A stretch of 64,000 bases of DNA from the NCBI RefSeq assembly GCF_015751765.1, contig NZ_JADOTX010000001.1:2418001-2482000 (forward strand), read 5' to 3'. A program made the translations under genes and the position numbers. Position 1 is the stretch's first letter, and each line of letters opens with the position of its first letter. The notes beneath the pieces were generated by a model. It was not told the origin of the DNA. It saw only the letters and a program-made list of their open reading frames with translations, and made no database searches. This DNA is from Micromonospora ureilytica. Its GTDB lineage: Bacteria > Actinomycetota > Actinomycetes > Mycobacteriales > Micromonosporaceae. Of this stretch, positions 63,467 through 64,000 are shown piece by piece.

Positions 63467-64000
63467 TCACGGGATCCGTCTCTCCCCGTTGCCGGATTGG
63501 ACGAGTCGGAAGAAGAGCCGGGCGGCGCCCCGCTGCGCTGCCCGTTGCAGGCGCGCGGCCACCCCATGGTCGGGGTCTGCCGTGCCAGCGGTGGCAAGGC
63601 GCGGGAAGAGGGCTTCGGCGTTGGTGCGGTTGACCGCCCGCAGTTGCCCGAGTCCGAGGCAGGTGTCGATTCCGTTGGCGAAGTACTGCCCGGCCGGGAT
63701 GGGCGCGAAGGGCCAGTCACTGCCGAAAAGCACATGCCCGGGTCGGGCGAAGGCAAGCAGGGTGGGCAGGGCGGCCGGGCTCGAGGACAAAGCGGTGTCG
63801 AAGTAGAAGGCGCGAAAGTCGTCCAGGATGTCCAGCGGGCTGCGTGCCGTGTCGGCGGCGATGGCCAGCGCCATGCGGTGCGAGGCGTAGGGCAGGAAAC
63901 CTCCGGCGTGGCTGAGGACGAACCGGATTCTGGGGTATCGCCGGAGGACGCCGGTTCGGACGAGGAGGTAGGCCGCTCGGGTGGTGTCGAGCAGGAAGTC
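63467..64000 (-). CDS. Amidohydrolase (ACMSD-like), partial at right edge
   Basis: Frame open to the window edge, so the N-terminus is missing; about 177 residues remain. Visible parts: RFVLSHAGGFLPYASHRMAL with a His metal ligand, and HVLFGSDWPFAPIP with the catalytic Asp. These are the marks of the amidohydrolase-2/ACMSD family, which decarboxylate or hydrolyse small aromatic or cyclic acids on zinc. It converges on no gene here; stop at 63467 precedes the sigJ promoter region. Confidence 0.85.
   Translation of the reverse strand, partial: DFLLDTTRAAYLLVRTGVLRRYPRIRFVLSHAGGFLPYASHRMALAIAADTARSPLDILDDFRAFYFDTALSSSPAALPTLLAFARPGHVLFGSDWPFAPIPAGQYFANGIDTCLGLGQLRAVNRTNAEALFPRLATAGTADPDHGVAARLQRAAQRGAARLFFRLVQSGNGERRIP

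Overview
This 64 kb window is high-GC actinobacterial chromosome. It carries the complete pup-prcB-prcA proteasome genes with dop and the ARC/Mpa ATPase, many GTG starts, dense 4-bp ATGA/GTGA stop-start overlaps, ECF41- and ECF42-type sigma factors and secreted multidomain carbohydrate-active proteins. I infer Micromonosporaceae (Micromonospora-like); that is inference from gene content and composition, not a proof. No rRNA, tRNA, CRISPR array, insertion sequence or prophage was recognised.

Layout. 1-4.9 kb: a tightly overlapping + strand surface-polysaccharide operon (rmlB partial, rmlD, DUF2304, two family-2 glycosyltransferases, a flippase-like protein). 4.9-9.1 kb: - strand proteasome/pupylation operon dop, pup, an endonuclease VII-like gene, prcB, prcA. 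9.3-14.4 kb: - strand amino-sugar/glycan operon (hexapeptide acetyltransferase, DegT aminotransferase, Gfo/Idh/MocA dehydrogenase, glycosyltransferase, DUF2142 membrane protein). 14.5-21 kb: GtrA, ARC ATPase, a CxxDxxC ferredoxin, a hypothetical, TrmI, a site-2 protease with CBS domains and a RecB-type nuclease. 21.3-27.8 kb: orphan NarL-type response regulator, MacB-like ABC exporter, CMD-family protein, HAD phosphatase, zinc peptidase. 28-34.4 kb: DGPF/YCII protein with ECF42 sigma factor, a 5 x 29-bp repeat array, a cation/proton exchanger, an ArsR-SRPBCC pair, Mug glycosylase, methyltransferase, CPBP protease.

34.8-38.9 kb: two large secreted proteins (ThuA domain; sugar dehydrogenase-PKD-CBM6) that share a C-terminal beta-trefoil module. 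39-46.4 kb: small regulators and enzymes (XRE, SnoaL, GNAT-like, two VOC, epimerase, metallo-beta-lactamase fold, epoxide-hydrolase-like, TetR). 46.5-50.6 kb: a streptogrisin-like protease with a cellulose-binding domain and an XRE-NB-ARC-TPR regulator. 50.7-64 kb: an accessory-looking block with three SigJ-type sigma factors, three DoxX-like membrane proteins, a TetR-FAD monooxygenase pair, a UvrA-like resistance ATPase, a PNPOx-family protein, an MMPL exporter and a partial amidohydrolase.

How they fit together. The pupylation genes make a self-contained degradation machine: Dop deamidates Pup-Gln, ARC unfolds and PrcAB degrades. The ligase gene pafA is not in the window, and polysaccharide genes sit on both sides of and inside the usual arc-dop-pup-prcBA run. 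The last 13 kb looks like a stress or redox-response and detoxification region controlled by SigJ-type factors. The points most worth checking are the endonuclease VII gene embedded in and overlapping prcB, the Asp-ligand ferredoxin beside ARC, the two long perfect inverted repeats at 28.2 and 43.4 kb, and the SigJ/DoxX block.
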